DNA from: Duganella sp. 1411
Lineage (GTDB): Bacteria; Pseudomonadota; Gammaproteobacteria; Burkholderiales; Burkholderiaceae_D
Assembly: GCF_017833525.1 (NCBI RefSeq)
Contig: NZ_JAFICD010000003.1
Location: forward strand, 62,001-126,000
Reading direction: 5' to 3'
Length of the DNA: 64,000 nt
The notes below the pieces were generated by a model. That model searched no databases. It was not told where the DNA came from and saw only the letters and a list, made by a program, of their open reading frames with translations. This document shows, piece after piece, positions 47,026-56,027 of the stretch. A program made the translations under genes and the position numbers. Each line of letters opens with the position of its first letter. Position 1 is the stretch's first letter.

Positions 47026-49164
47026 TTAGTGTTGATTGCCATCGCTGCCGCGACGACGGCGCCACACGATCACGCCCAGCGACAGCATGACCAGCAGCGC
47101 CAGCATCGGATCGTTGACGCTCTGCGAAGCCGAGCAACCGCCGCCGCCGGCGTTCTGCGGCTTGGCGTTGGATGGGGCCACATTGGCCTGGCCGCTCAAG
47201 GCGATGGTCCAGCCGCTGCCGGCCACGTTGGACTGGATCGCGACGTTGCCGTTGTTGCCGCCGGCGTTGACCGGCGTGTAGCCGACCACCAGGTCGCAGC
47301 TCGCGCCGGGTTGCAGCGTGAACGGGAAGGCCGCGCAGCCGGTGCTGTCGGCGACGGCGGCGAACGGGCCGCTGAAGGCGGCGCTGGCCAGGGTCAGCGG
47401 CGCCGAGCCGCTGTTGGTGAGGGTGAAGCGGCGGGTCGGCGCAGTGGCGCCGATGGTCACGGCGCCGAAGTCGAAGCTTTGCGGATTGACCGCCAGCGAA
47501 GGGGCGCTGACCGCGACCCCCACGCCGTTGCCGTTCAACGCCAGCGTGAACTGGGCGCCGGCGTCGGTCGCCAGTTGCAGGCTGGCGGCGCGGGCGCCGG
47601 CCGCCGTCGGCCGGAACGCGGTGGTGATGGTGCAGCTGCCGCCGGCGCTGACGGTGCCGTTGGCCAAGCAGGTGCCGCCGGTGACGAAGTCGCCCGGCTG
47701 GTTGCCGCCCAGGGTCAAGGTCGAGATGCGCACGGCGGCGTTGCCGCTGTTGCTCAAGGTGGTGGTGTGCTCGGCGGCGGTGGCGCCCACTTGCGTGTCG
47801 GCGAAGGCGATCGGGCCGGCCTCGGACAACAGCGGGATGCCGACCGATTGCGTGGTGCCGCTGCCGGTGATGGCCACCTGCAGCGCGGCGGCGTTCGAGG
47901 TCACGCCCAGGGTCGAGGCCACGGCGCCGTCGGCGGTCGGGGCGAAGCGCACCGGCACCGAGCAGCTGGCGCCGACGGCCAGGGTGGCGCCGCAGTCGCT
48001 GCCGGCGATGGTGAAGGTGCCCGAACCGGTCAAGGCGACGCGGGTGAAGGTCACCGCGACGTTACCGGTATTGGCCAGCACCACCGTCTGCGACGTGGCC
48101 GGGGAGCTGATCGAGCGCAGGCCGAAGGCGATCGCGGACGGCGTCGCGGTCAGCGCCGGGGCGGCGGCCGAAGCGGTGCCCGACAGGCTGACCGTGGCGG
48201 CGCCGTTGGCGGCGTTGGAGGCCAGCGTCAGGCTGGCGGCGAAGGCGCCGGCGGCGGTCGGCGTGGCCTGTACCGTGACCGTGCAAGCGCCACCGGCCGG
48301 CACCGGCGTGGCCGCCGCGCAGCTGCCGCCGAGCGTGAAGAAGTTGGCGTTGGCGCCGCTGACGGCGATCGAGGTGAACGTCAGCGGGGCCTGGCCGGTG
48401 TTGTTGACGGTGATCGTCGAGGCGGCCGACGCGGCGCCGGTCAGCTGCGCGCCGAAGTTGACGCTCGGCGCCGACAGCGCGATCGTCGCCTGCGGCGTGG
48501 CGTTGCCGGTGCCGCTCAGGGCCACGGTGCTGCTGCCGCCGGTGGCGTTGTGGGTGATGGTCAGGGTGGCCGCGCGCGCGCCGGCCGCCGTCGGACGGAA
48601 GTTCACCTGCACGGTGCAGTTGGCGCCCGCCGCCACGGCCGCGCCGTTGGCGCAGCTGCCGCCGGCCAGGGCATAGTCGCCGGCGGCCGCGCCGCCCAGC
48701 GTGATGTTACCGATGTTGAGCGCGGCGTTGCCGGTGTTGCTCAAGGTGGTGCCCAGCGGGCCGCTGGTCTGGCCGATGCTGGTGCCGCTGAAGGCCAGGC
48801 TGGCCGGCGCCAGCGAGGCGGCCGGCGCCGCCGTCACATTGGGATTGCCGATGAAGGCCGCCAGGTCCGCCAGTTCGGCGGCGCTGAATTTACCGCTGAA
48901 TTGCCCCATGCCGCCGCGATTGCCGGCGATGGCGTTGGCGATGACGGACGGCTGGTTGGCGCCGCGCAGGATGCCGCTGACGTTGGCCGCCGGCGAGGGC
49001 CCGTGACAGGCGACGCAGGTGCCGCCGCCGCTAACGGGGCCGTTCTGGTACAGGCTCTTGCCGTTCAATGCGTCTTGCGCGCTCGCGGACTGCGAAGCCA
49101 GTCCGAATAGCAGCGCCGCTGCAGCCGCCTGTCGCAGCCGGAATTCCCACGTTAAACCTGTCAT
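47026..49164 (-). CDS. Cytochrome c with choice-of-anchor D repeats and JDVT-type C-terminal sorting tail
   Basis: A 712-residue exported protein. After a signal peptide (to about residue 30) comes a c-type haem domain with CVACH at 50-54 and a likely axial Met86 (GGMGQF), then five Ig-like repeats of about 100 residues, each with SC...V.F.PT..G and ending LSG.G, and a C-terminal tail: GGGGCSAS, a short NDPML motif, a hydrophobic helix and RRRRG. That tail is the tripartite form of the JDVT-CTERM sorting signals. GGAG precedes the ATG at 49164. The adjacent CPBP protease is the expected processing enzyme. Confidence 0.85.
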   Translation of the reverse strand: MTGLTWEFRLRQAAAAALLFGLASQSASAQDALNGKSLYQNGPVSGGGTCVACHGPSPAANVSGILRGANQPSVIANAIAGNRGGMGQFSGKFSAAELADLAAFIGNPNVTAAPAASLAPASLAFSGTSIGQTSGPLGTTLSNTGNAALNIGNITLGGAAAGDYALAGGSCANGAAVAAGANCTVQVNFRPTAAGARAATLTITHNATGGSSTVALSGTGNATPQATIALSAPSVNFGAQLTGAASAASTITVNNTGQAPLTFTSIAVSGANANFFTLGGSCAAATPVPAGGACTVTVQATPTAAGAFAASLTLASNAANGAATVSLSGTASAAAPALTATPSAIAFGLRSISSPATSQTVVLANTGNVAVTFTRVALTGSGTFTIAGSDCGATLAVGASCSVPVRFAPTADGAVASTLGVTSNAAALQVAITGSGTTQSVGIPLLSEAGPIAFADTQVGATAAEHTTTLSNSGNAAVRISTLTLGGNQPGDFVTGGTCLANGTVSAGGSCTITTAFRPTAAGARAASLQLATDAGAQFTLALNGNGVGVAVSAPSLAVNPQSFDFGAVTIGATAPTRRFTLTNSGSAPLTLASAAFSGPFAAVADSTGCAAFPFTLQPGASCDLVVGYTPVNAGGNNGNVAIQSNVAGSGWTIALSGQANVAPSNAKPQNAGGGGCSASQSVNDPMLALLVMLSLGVIVWRRRRGSDGNQH

Positions 49165-49216
49165 GCCACTCTCCTGAAGTTGATCGAATTGATCCGAACT
49201 TGATCTATAAGTTGAT

Positions 49217-49603
49217 CTAAAACCCGCAGACGGAGATCGCAAAGGCGTTGAAGCCGCTGTGCACCAGCGCGCACCACCACCAGCGGCCGGTGCGCTGGTA
49301 GAGCAGCGCCAGCGCCAGTCCCGGCGCCAGCACCGCGACGGCGGCCTGCCAGCCGGAGCCCAGGTGCAGCAGCCCGAAAGCGGCCGTCGACGCCAGCACC
49401 GGCCAGGCCCACGCGTGCCTGCGCTCCCGCCACGGGCGCCGTATCAGCCACTCCTGCAGGCCGGCGCGGATCACGCACTCCTCCAGCAGCGGCGAGAGCA
49501 CCAGCAGCCGCAGGCAAACGCCAAGGTCGGGCGCCCGCAACTGCGCGCCGCACAGGGCGTCCGCCGCCCATGGCACGGGCAGAAGTGATGAAATCAGCGA
49601 CAC
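49217..49603 (-). CDS. mrtJ: CPBP-family intramembrane protease, probable MrtJ
   Basis: A 128-residue membrane protease of the Abi/CAAX-like glutamic type. The catalytic elements are LEECVIRAGLQEWL (EE-x3-R), FGLLHL and HSGFNAFAI, with four to five hydrophobic segments. NCBI families describe such short proteases as MrtJ when they sit next to JDVT-CTERM proteins, and the neighbour here has such a tail. The start is a GTG at 49603, the first possible after an in-frame stop, with no strong ribosome site. It heads the operon running to dsbD. Confidence 0.75.
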   Translation of the reverse strand: MSLISSLLPVPWAADALCGAQLRAPDLGVCLRLLVLSPLLEECVIRAGLQEWLIRRPWRERRHAWAWPVLASTAAFGLLHLGSGWQAAVAVLAPGLALALLYQRTGRWWWCALVHSGFNAFAISVCGF

Positions 49604-49699
49604 GTTTGGGAAGCCTGGTTACCGGTTTGCGTATCTTGTCCGACCGTTCATTCCAGGCCGGCCGGTAAAGGTTCTAACTATAGTGGGAGAAATTGCGAT

Positions 49700-50377
49700 T
49701 TATTTTCGACCGGTCAAACGGCCCAGCCATTTGGTGGCGAAGCGTTTGTTGGCCTTGAGGGTGTAGTCCAGCGTGGCGAATTGCTCGTCCAGCGCCTCCT
49801 GCAGCACGCTGGCCGGATTGGCCGGCGGCAGTTTGAGATAGGCGTCCGCCTCGCCGTAGTCGCGATGGATCTCCATGCCGGCCTTTTTCGCGATGTGCAT
49901 CATCGTCTTGTTGGACGACAGGCAGTGCATATAAAGGGTGTCGACGTCGTTGTTGCGGCAGTGGATGGCGGCGCGCTCGAACAGCTTGGAGCCGACGCCC
50001 ATGCCGCGCGCGCTCTTGCTGACGGAGACGCCGAATTCGGCCACCCGCTCCTTGTCGGTGACCGCGCCGCGGGATTCGTCGCGCGGGGCGAACGCCAGAT
50101 GGCCGACCGCCACCAACTTGAACAAGCGGTTGTACACGCCGAACACCATGTCGCGCGAAAAATCGATCTGGTTGACGTATTTCTCGACCTGCTCGTCGGG
50201 CAGCATGGTGCCGAAGCGCAGCAGCCGGTCGCTCTTTTCGAGCTCGAGGAAGTGCTTGACCATGCGCCGCCGGTCGCGCTCCTGCAGCTCCTTGACGAGC
50301 ACCGTCGGACGGCGCTTGCCGTCTTTGTGCTTGCCCCAGCGGCGCAGCGGATTTTGGAACAGATCGATGGAGTTCAT
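49700..50377 (-). CDS. GNAT-family N-acetyltransferase
   Basis: A 225-residue acetyltransferase starting MNSIDLFQNPLRRWGKHKDG, with a basic N-terminus and the acetyl-CoA-binding loop ARGMGVGSKLFERA at about 129-142. VDTLYMHCLSSNKTMMHIAKKAGM follows as in the family. Substrate unknown. It lies 52 bases after the cca stop on the same strand. Confidence 0.85.
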   Translation of the reverse strand: MNSIDLFQNPLRRWGKHKDGKRRPTVLVKELQERDRRRMVKHFLELEKSDRLLRFGTMLPDEQVEKYVNQIDFSRDMVFGVYNRLFKLVAVGHLAFAPRDESRGAVTDKERVAEFGVSVSKSARGMGVGSKLFERAAIHCRNNDVDTLYMHCLSSNKTMMHIAKKAGMEIHRDYGEADAYLKLPPANPASVLQEALDEQFATLDYTLKANKRFATKWLGRLTGRK

Positions 50378-50429
50378 GGTGGCGGACAGGACATGGTGCA
50401 GCGCACCATCGCCCTCATTGTACTCCGGT

Positions 50430-51743
50430 TCAGGCGGACCCGCCTTGCGGGGCGGCCGGGGGCGGCGGCATGGCGCGCCCGTCCCCATCCTCGTCTTCGC
50501 CGTCGGCGTCGTCCACCTTCAGCGCCGTTTTGACGGCGGCCACCCGCGCGCGGCGCACCAGCTCCGGTATCCGCTGCGGGTTGGCGGCGCTGGCCTGGGC
50601 GATCTCGCCGGCGTTGACGGCGCGCGCGGCCGCCATCGCCGCCTCCAGGTGGGCCAGTTGCGGGAACGGCGCGTCGCGATAGCTGGCAGAGGGCCCGCTG
50701 CGGCCGCGCGAATCGCACTCGGTGGCCAGCAGCATCTGCGAAAAGCGCGCCGGCTTGCGGAAGGCGTCGCAGCGCTCAAGCAACTTGACGATGGTGTTGG
50801 GCCGCAGTTGCAGCGCGCGGCCGACGTTGCCGTGTTCGCGCGCGGTCATCACCGCCAGGTCGCGGCAATCGGTGGGCACCTTGAGGCGCTTGCACACCTG
50901 CTCGACCAGCTTGACGCCCAGTTCCTCATGGCCGTGGTGCGCCGGCCAGGTGGCCGACGGCGTCACGCCCTTGCCCAGGTCGTGCATCAGGCAGGCGAAG
51001 CGCGCCGGCAGTTCCAGTCCGGCGCGCGCCGCGCAATCGATCACCTGCAGCACGTGGACACCGGTGTCGATCTCGGGATGCCATTTCTCCGGCTGCGGCA
51101 CGCCCCACAGCACGTCGAGCTCCGGCAGGATGCGCGCCAGCGCGCCGCAATCGCGCAGCACGTCGAACATGCGCGACGGCTGGTCCTCCATCAGCCCGCG
51201 CGACAGCTCCTGCCACACGCGCTCCGGCACCAGCGCGTCGACCTCGCCCTGCTCCGTCATTTGCCGCATCAGCGCGTTGGTTTCCGGCGCCACGCGGAAG
51301 TCGCTGTAACGGGCGGCGAAACGGGCCAAGCGCAGGATGCGCACCGGGTCCTCGGCGAAGGCGTCGGAGACATGGCGGAACACGCGCTGTTCGATATCGC
51401 GCCGGCCGCCGAACGGATCGGTCAGGGTGCCGTCGTCGGCGCGCGCGATGGCGTTGATGGTCAGGTCGCGCCGGATCAAATCCTCCTCCAGCGTGACGTC
51501 GGGCGAGGTATGGAACACGAAGCCCTTGTAGCCGGGCGCGGTCTTGCGCTCGGTGCGGGCCAGCGCGTATTCCTCCTGCGTCTTCGGATGCAGGAACACG
51601 GGGAAGTCCTTGCCGACCGGGCGGAAGCCCTGCGCCAGCATGTCGTCCGGCGTGGCGCCGACCACCACGTGGTCGTGGTCCTTGACCGGCAGGCCAAGCA
51701 GCTCGTCGCGCACGGCGCCGCCGACTACATAAATCCGCATCAT
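50430..51743 (-). CDS. cca: Multifunctional CCA-adding tRNA nucleotidyltransferase
   Basis: Adds or repairs the CCA end of tRNAs. The 437-residue product starts MMRIYVVGGAVRDELLGLPV with the nucleotidyltransferase motif KDHDHVVVG; RRDLTINAIA and DPVRILRLARFAARY follow. The C-terminal HD domain (CLMHDLGKGVTPSATWPAHH) is that of the gammaproteobacterial/betaproteobacterial class with phosphohydrolase activity. The end is Asp/Glu- and Pro-rich. It follows the GST gene with a two-base gap. Confidence 0.95.
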   Translation of the reverse strand: MMRIYVVGGAVRDELLGLPVKDHDHVVVGATPDDMLAQGFRPVGKDFPVFLHPKTQEEYALARTERKTAPGYKGFVFHTSPDVTLEEDLIRRDLTINAIARADDGTLTDPFGGRRDIEQRVFRHVSDAFAEDPVRILRLARFAARYSDFRVAPETNALMRQMTEQGEVDALVPERVWQELSRGLMEDQPSRMFDVLRDCGALARILPELDVLWGVPQPEKWHPEIDTGVHVLQVIDCAARAGLELPARFACLMHDLGKGVTPSATWPAHHGHEELGVKLVEQVCKRLKVPTDCRDLAVMTAREHGNVGRALQLRPNTIVKLLERCDAFRKPARFSQMLLATECDSRGRSGPSASYRDAPFPQLAHLEAAMAAARAVNAGEIAQASAANPQRIPELVRRARVAAVKTALKVDDADGEDEDGDGRAMPPPPAAPQGGSA

Positions 51744-51745
51744 CG

Positions 51746-52465
51746 TCAGTCCGGCATTTCAGCGTCGTGCTTGGGCGCCGTTTCAGTTTCCGCCAGCGCC
51801 TCGGCCACCCAGCGCGCCACGGCCGGATGCGCCAGCACGCGCTGGCAGTAGGCGTCCAGCGCCGGCGCCAGCGACACGCCGTAGGTGCGGAAGCGCATCA
51901 CCACCGGCGCGTAGTAGGCGTCGGCGATCGAGAAGTCGCCGAACAGGAACTGGTGGTGGCCGAAGCGCGACAGGCACTCCTCCCAGATCTCGCTGATGCG
52001 GCCGATGTCGGCCTGCGAGCCGTTGGTGCGGCCCTTGCCGGGGAAGCTGGCGCGGATATTCATCGACATCGACTTGCGCAGGTCGGCAAAGCCGGCGTGC
52101 ATCTCGGCGCAGATCGAACGCGCCATCGCGCGCGCGGCCACGTCCTGCGGCCACAGATGCAGCTCCTGGAACTGTTCGGCCAGATACTCGCAGATGGCCA
52201 GGCTGTCCCAGATCGTCATCTCGCCGGCCAGCAGCACCGGCACTCGGCCGCTGGCCGAATAGCCGCAGATGCGGTTGGCGGTGTCGGCCTGGTCGAGCAG
52301 CACGCGCACCTCCTGGAACGGGATGCCGAACGCGGTCATCGCCACCCAGGGCCGCATCGACCACGACGAATAGTTCTTGTTGCCGATGATGAGCGTCAGC
52401 CCCGGCTCGCGCGCGGTGGCCAGGGTTTGCGACAGGCTGGGATCAAGTTTGGTGGTCTGCATCAT
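51746..52465 (-). CDS. Glutathione S-transferase family protein
   Basis: A 239-residue protein with the thioredoxin-like N-terminal domain (LTLIIGNKNYSSWSMRPWVA, then GRVPVLLAGEMTIWDSLAIC) and the helical C-terminal domain (FLFGDFSIADAYYAPVVMRF). The NKNYSSWSMR start is a known subgroup of bacterial GSTs. It lies between slt and cca on the same strand. Substrate unknown. Confidence 0.9.
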   Translation of the reverse strand: MMQTTKLDPSLSQTLATAREPGLTLIIGNKNYSSWSMRPWVAMTAFGIPFQEVRVLLDQADTANRICGYSASGRVPVLLAGEMTIWDSLAICEYLAEQFQELHLWPQDVAARAMARSICAEMHAGFADLRKSMSMNIRASFPGKGRTNGSQADIGRISEIWEECLSRFGHHQFLFGDFSIADAYYAPVVMRFRTYGVSLAPALDAYCQRVLAHPAVARWVAEALAETETAPKHDAEMPD

Positions 52466-52486
52466 GCGTCCGTGGTGATAGTGTGG

Positions 52487-54481
52487 TCAGCGCGAGCCGT
52501 AGCTCGTTTGCTGTTCTTCCTCGCTGGTGTAGGAGCGCGGCGCGACGGTGCCGATGCGCGCCTTCAGCGATTGCGGACGGCCCTCGAACAGGGCCGCGTA
52601 ATAGGTGGCGTTCGACATCACGTTCTTGACGTAGGTGCGCGTCTCGACGAACGGAATGGACTCGATGAAGATGGCGCCGTCGATCGGCTTGGTCAGCGTC
52701 GCGCGCCACCTGCGCGAGCGCCCCGGGCCCGCGTTGTAGGCGGCCGTGGCCAGCACCTGCGAGCCGTCCATGTTCCCGAGCACCATGTTCAGGTAATTGG
52801 TGCCCAACATGATATTGGTACGCACGTCGGTCAGCATCTCCTGCGCGAAGTCGGACACGCCCATTTTCTTGGCCACCCAGCGCGCGGTCGACGGCATCAC
52901 CTGCATCAAGCCGGACGCCCCCGCGTGCGATTGCGCGCCGAGGATGAAGCGCGATTCCTGCCGCATCAAGCCATACACCCAGGCCTTGTCGAGGCCCAGC
53001 GTTTGCGTGGCCGGGTGCATGACGTCGAGGTGCGGCGACGGGAAGCGCTGCGTGTAGTCGACCTGGATGCGGGTGCGGTCCGAGGTGTTGACCATGCGGT
53101 CGAGGATATCGTTCTGGCGCGCGAATTCGGCGGCGGCCAGGTGTTCGCGCTCGTTCAGGCCGCGCAGGCCCCAGTTCCATTCGCGCGTGCCCTCGAAGCG
53201 CAAGCGCATGCCGAAGAACTTGAGCGCGCGCTGGAAGTTGGGATTGGCGGCGATCGGCGCGATCTCGGCGGCGCTGATCGGCAAGCCTGGCAGCGGAATC
53301 GTGATCAACTGGCCGGTTTCCTCCAGCGCCAGCTGGCCGTAGAAATTGGGCTGGTCCGAGATGCCGCGGAACAGCCGCTCCGCCTCGCCGCTCGGGTGGT
53401 TGGTCGCGCCGGCTTCGGCCATCAGCGCGCGGCCAAGCCAGTAGATCCACGCCGGATCGTCGCGCAGCGACGCCGGCATCGTCTGGATATTGGCCTTGAC
53501 CTGGCGCCAGTCGCCGGCGCGCAGCGCGATGCGGGTTTTCCACTGGATCTGGTCGATCGACAGCTTGGCGCCGTTCGAGCGCCGCCAGTAATCGGCGGTG
53601 TCGTCGGCCAGCGAATAGGACGACTGCAGCGCGATCGCCGCCCAGCCCTCCTGGCGCTCCTGCGGACTCAGTTGCGAGGCGGCCTTCTCCAGCGCCAGCG
53701 CCGCCAGCTTGACGCTGGTCTTGGCCATGCGGCCGATGGCCACCACGTAGATTTCATGTTCGGTGCGGCCGGCGCCCGGCCCCTTGGCCAGCGCCAGGGC
53801 CGGCGTGTCGACCGCCTGCACCGCTTTCTTTTCCGGCCCGCCCAGCAGGGCGACGATGCGGCGCGCCTGTCCGGTGGCGTTGAATTCGCCGGCCAGGCGC
53901 AGTTGTTCGTACAAATCGTCGGCGTTGAACTGGCCGCCCTGGAACAGCGTGGCGATCAGGCCCGCGCATGGCTCGCCGTAGACCGACGGGGACGTGAGCA
54001 GCGCGCGCGCCTCGTCGGCCACCCGCTGCCCCTTGAGCGCGCGCGATTGCAGCGCGTAGCATTTGACCTGGGTGTCGTCGTTGAGCACAAACAGCGGCAG
54101 CTGCTCGTCGAAGGTGGCCCAGTCGCGCTTGCGGCCCAGGTCCAGCAGCCAGTCGTTGCGCAGGCGGTCGACGATGGCCTGGCCATCGTAGCGCTTCATG
54201 AAATCGCGGATTTCGGCGTACGAGGCGTCCTTCAGGCGCGATTTGAGCCGATAATAATCGACATACGAAGGAATGGAATAATTGGCAAGGCGGGCGGCGT
54301 AGAAATCCACCTTGGCCGCGTCGTCCTGGCGCACCGCGTCGCGCAGCAGCAGGAAGGCATCGTCCTCGCGGCGCGTCTCGGCGCCGATCACCTCCGCCCT
54401 GGCCTGCGACATATAAACCGGGTTGAGCGCAACCCAGGCCACGACGGCGACGCCGGCAATCCATTTCGAAGCGGAAATCAA
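52487..54481 (-). CDS. slt: Soluble lytic murein transglycosylase
   Basis: Cleaves peptidoglycan glycan strands in the periplasm. The 664-residue product has a signal peptide (MISASKWIAGVAVVAWVALN to ARA), a long helical superhelix domain and a C-terminal lysozyme-like domain with the catalytic Glu in RQESRF and SHAGASGLMQVMPSTA. The start is a TTG at 54481 with GAGAG upstream. It is divergent from the cyclo-ligase gene across only about 33 bases. Confidence 0.93.
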   Translation of the reverse strand: MISASKWIAGVAVVAWVALNPVYMSQARAEVIGAETRREDDAFLLLRDAVRQDDAAKVDFYAARLANYSIPSYVDYYRLKSRLKDASYAEIRDFMKRYDGQAIVDRLRNDWLLDLGRKRDWATFDEQLPLFVLNDDTQVKCYALQSRALKGQRVADEARALLTSPSVYGEPCAGLIATLFQGGQFNADDLYEQLRLAGEFNATGQARRIVALLGGPEKKAVQAVDTPALALAKGPGAGRTEHEIYVVAIGRMAKTSVKLAALALEKAASQLSPQERQEGWAAIALQSSYSLADDTADYWRRSNGAKLSIDQIQWKTRIALRAGDWRQVKANIQTMPASLRDDPAWIYWLGRALMAEAGATNHPSGEAERLFRGISDQPNFYGQLALEETGQLITIPLPGLPISAAEIAPIAANPNFQRALKFFGMRLRFEGTREWNWGLRGLNEREHLAAAEFARQNDILDRMVNTSDRTRIQVDYTQRFPSPHLDVMHPATQTLGLDKAWVYGLMRQESRFILGAQSHAGASGLMQVMPSTARWVAKKMGVSDFAQEMLTDVRTNIMLGTNYLNMVLGNMDGSQVLATAAYNAGPGRSRRWRATLTKPIDGAIFIESIPFVETRTYVKNVMSNATYYAALFEGRPQSLKARIGTVAPRSYTSEEEQQTSYGSR

Positions 54482-54514
54482 TGTGCAACTCTCTTAGGCA
54501 GTAAAAACGACTCT

Positions 54515-55117
54515 ATGACCAGCGACCCTAGAATACCACGTGCCGAGATGGAACGAATAGCCCCGACCGCACCGGGCAAGGCCGATTTGCGCAAGCAGTT
54601 GCTGACGGCGCGACGCGCGCTCGACGCGGCCACGCGGGCGGCGTGGGACCACGCCATCGGCGAGCAGGTGATCGCGTGGTGGCGCGCGGCGCGGCCGGCG
54701 GCGCTGGGCGTGTACTGGCCGCTGCGCGACGAGCCGGATCTGCGCACCGCCTATGTGGCGCTGGAGGCGCTCGGCGCGCGGCTGCTGCTGCCGGTGGTGG
54801 TGGAAAAACACGCGGCACTGGCGTTCGCGGACTGGCGCGTCGGCGAGGCGATGGTCAAGGATGCGATGGGGGTGGCGGTGCCGGCCGATTTGCGCTTGCA
54901 GGCGGATTATCCGCCGGCGCTGCTGGTGCCGTGCCTGGGATTCAACGCGCAGGGGTATCGCTTGGGCTACGGGGGAGGGTTTTACGACCGCACCCTGGCG
55001 CGCGCGCCGCGTCCGGAAACGCTGGGCATCGCCTACGGCTGTTTGGAGGTGAGGTTCGATGGTGATGCGCACGATGTGGCGCTGGACCGCATCGTCACCG
55101 AGATCGGCGGCGTTTAA
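54515..55117 (+). CDS. 5-formyltetrahydrofolate cyclo-ligase
   Basis: Converts 5-formyl-THF to 5,10-methenyl-THF with ATP. The 200-residue product (MTSDPRIPRAEMERIAPTAP) has KADLRKQLLTARRAL, ALGVYWPLRDEPDL, LLVPCLGFNAQGYRLGYGGG and YDRTL, the family blocks. A later ATG (54548) is also possible. The stop TAA lies at the left end of the palindromic repeat copy 2. It converges with metF, which handles the next folate step. Confidence 0.92.
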   Translation: MTSDPRIPRAEMERIAPTAPGKADLRKQLLTARRALDAATRAAWDHAIGEQVIAWWRAARPAALGVYWPLRDEPDLRTAYVALEALGARLLLPVVVEKHAALAFADWRVGEAMVKDAMGVAVPADLRLQADYPPALLVPCLGFNAQGYRLGYGGGFYDRTLARAPRPETLGIAYGCLEVRFDGDAHDVALDRIVTEIGGV

Positions 55118-55164
55118 CCCGCACCGCGGCCACAGGGGTCGTACCCCGTACGGGGTACGACCCC
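55114..55164 (+). repeat. TTAACCCGC...GGGGTCGTACCCC palindromic element, copy 2
   Basis: TTAACCCGCACCGCGGCCA followed by GGGGTCGTACCCCG (55135-55148), TA, and CGGGGTACGACCCC (55151-55164). It shares both the palindrome and the left flank with copy 1 at 17381-17428. It supplies the stop codon of the cyclo-ligase gene and sits between convergent genes. Confidence 0.85.
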
Positions 55165-55199
55165 GCATCGATTTGCGGGTGGCGGCGGCGCGCCGGCCG

Positions 55200-56027
55200 T
55201 CACACCAGCCGTTGCCACAGCGCGGTGGTCGCCGCGGCCTGGTTCATGCTGTAGAAGTGCAGCCCCGGCGCGCCGCCGGCCAGCAGGCGCTCGCACAACT
55301 GCGTGACCACATCGAGCCCGAACGCCTTGATCGACGCCGTGTCGTCGCCGAAGCTGGCCAGCTTCAATCGCACCCAGCGCGGGATCTCGGCGCCGCACAT
55401 GTCGGAAAAGCGCATCAGCTGCGTGTAGTTCGTGATCGGCATGACACCGGCCACGATCGGCACGTCGATCCCCATCTTGCGGGTCTGCTCGACGAACTGG
55501 AAGTAGGCGTCGGCGTTGTAGAAGTACTGCGTGATGGCGGCGTTGGCGCCGGCCTTCACCTTGCGCTCGAACGCCAGCAGGTCGTCCTGCGGCGACTTGG
55601 CCTGCGGGTGCACCTCCGGGTAAGCCGCCACCTCGATGTGGAACCAGTCGCCGGTCTCCTGGCGGATGAACTCCACCAGCTCATTAGCGTAACGGAATTC
55701 GCCGGCCGCGCCGTAGCCGCTGGGCAGGTCGCCGCGCAACGCGACGACGCGCTTGATGTTGTGCGACTTGAATTCGTCGAGGATGGCGCGGATCGACTCG
55801 CGCGTGCCGCCCACGCACGACAGGTGCGGCGCGGCGTCCTCGCCGGCGGCCAGGATCTCGACCACCGTGTCCAGGGTGCCGCGCTGGGTGCTGCCGCCGG
55901 CGCCGAAGGTCACGGAAAAATATTTGGGTTTCAGTTCGGACAGCTTGGCGCGCGTGACGCGCAGCTTTTCCGCGCCCTCCGCCGTCTTCGGCGGAAAGAA
56001 TTCGATACTGAAATTATGATTAGCCAT
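55200..56027 (-). CDS. metF: Methylenetetrahydrofolate reductase
   Basis: Reduces 5,10-methylene-THF to 5-methyl-THF with FAD, the methyl donor for methionine synthesis. The 275-residue product reads MANHNFSIEFFPPKTAEGAE, then FSVTFGAGGST, VALRGDLP and ITQYFYNADAYFQFV, all family motifs. It overlaps the holin-like gene by eight bases and is downstream of ahcY, so methyl-group recovery genes are grouped. Confidence 0.97.
   Translation of the reverse strand: MANHNFSIEFFPPKTAEGAEKLRVTRAKLSELKPKYFSVTFGAGGSTQRGTLDTVVEILAAGEDAAPHLSCVGGTRESIRAILDEFKSHNIKRVVALRGDLPSGYGAAGEFRYANELVEFIRQETGDWFHIEVAAYPEVHPQAKSPQDDLLAFERKVKAGANAAITQYFYNADAYFQFVEQTRKMGIDVPIVAGVMPITNYTQLMRFSDMCGAEIPRWVRLKLASFGDDTASIKAFGLDVVTQLCERLLAGGAPGLHFYSMNQAAATTALWQRLV

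Noticed and set aside
46147..49110. Open frame of 987 codons on the plus strand over the JDVT cytochrome
   Set aside because: Gly/Ala/Arg-rich antisense translation of repetitive Ig-like domains; the minus-strand gene has a signal peptide, CxxCH and a sorting tail.
51767..54514. Long plus-strand frame joined to the cyclo-ligase gene
   Set aside because: The upstream 916 codons are antisense to GST and slt; only the part from 54515 has family motifs.
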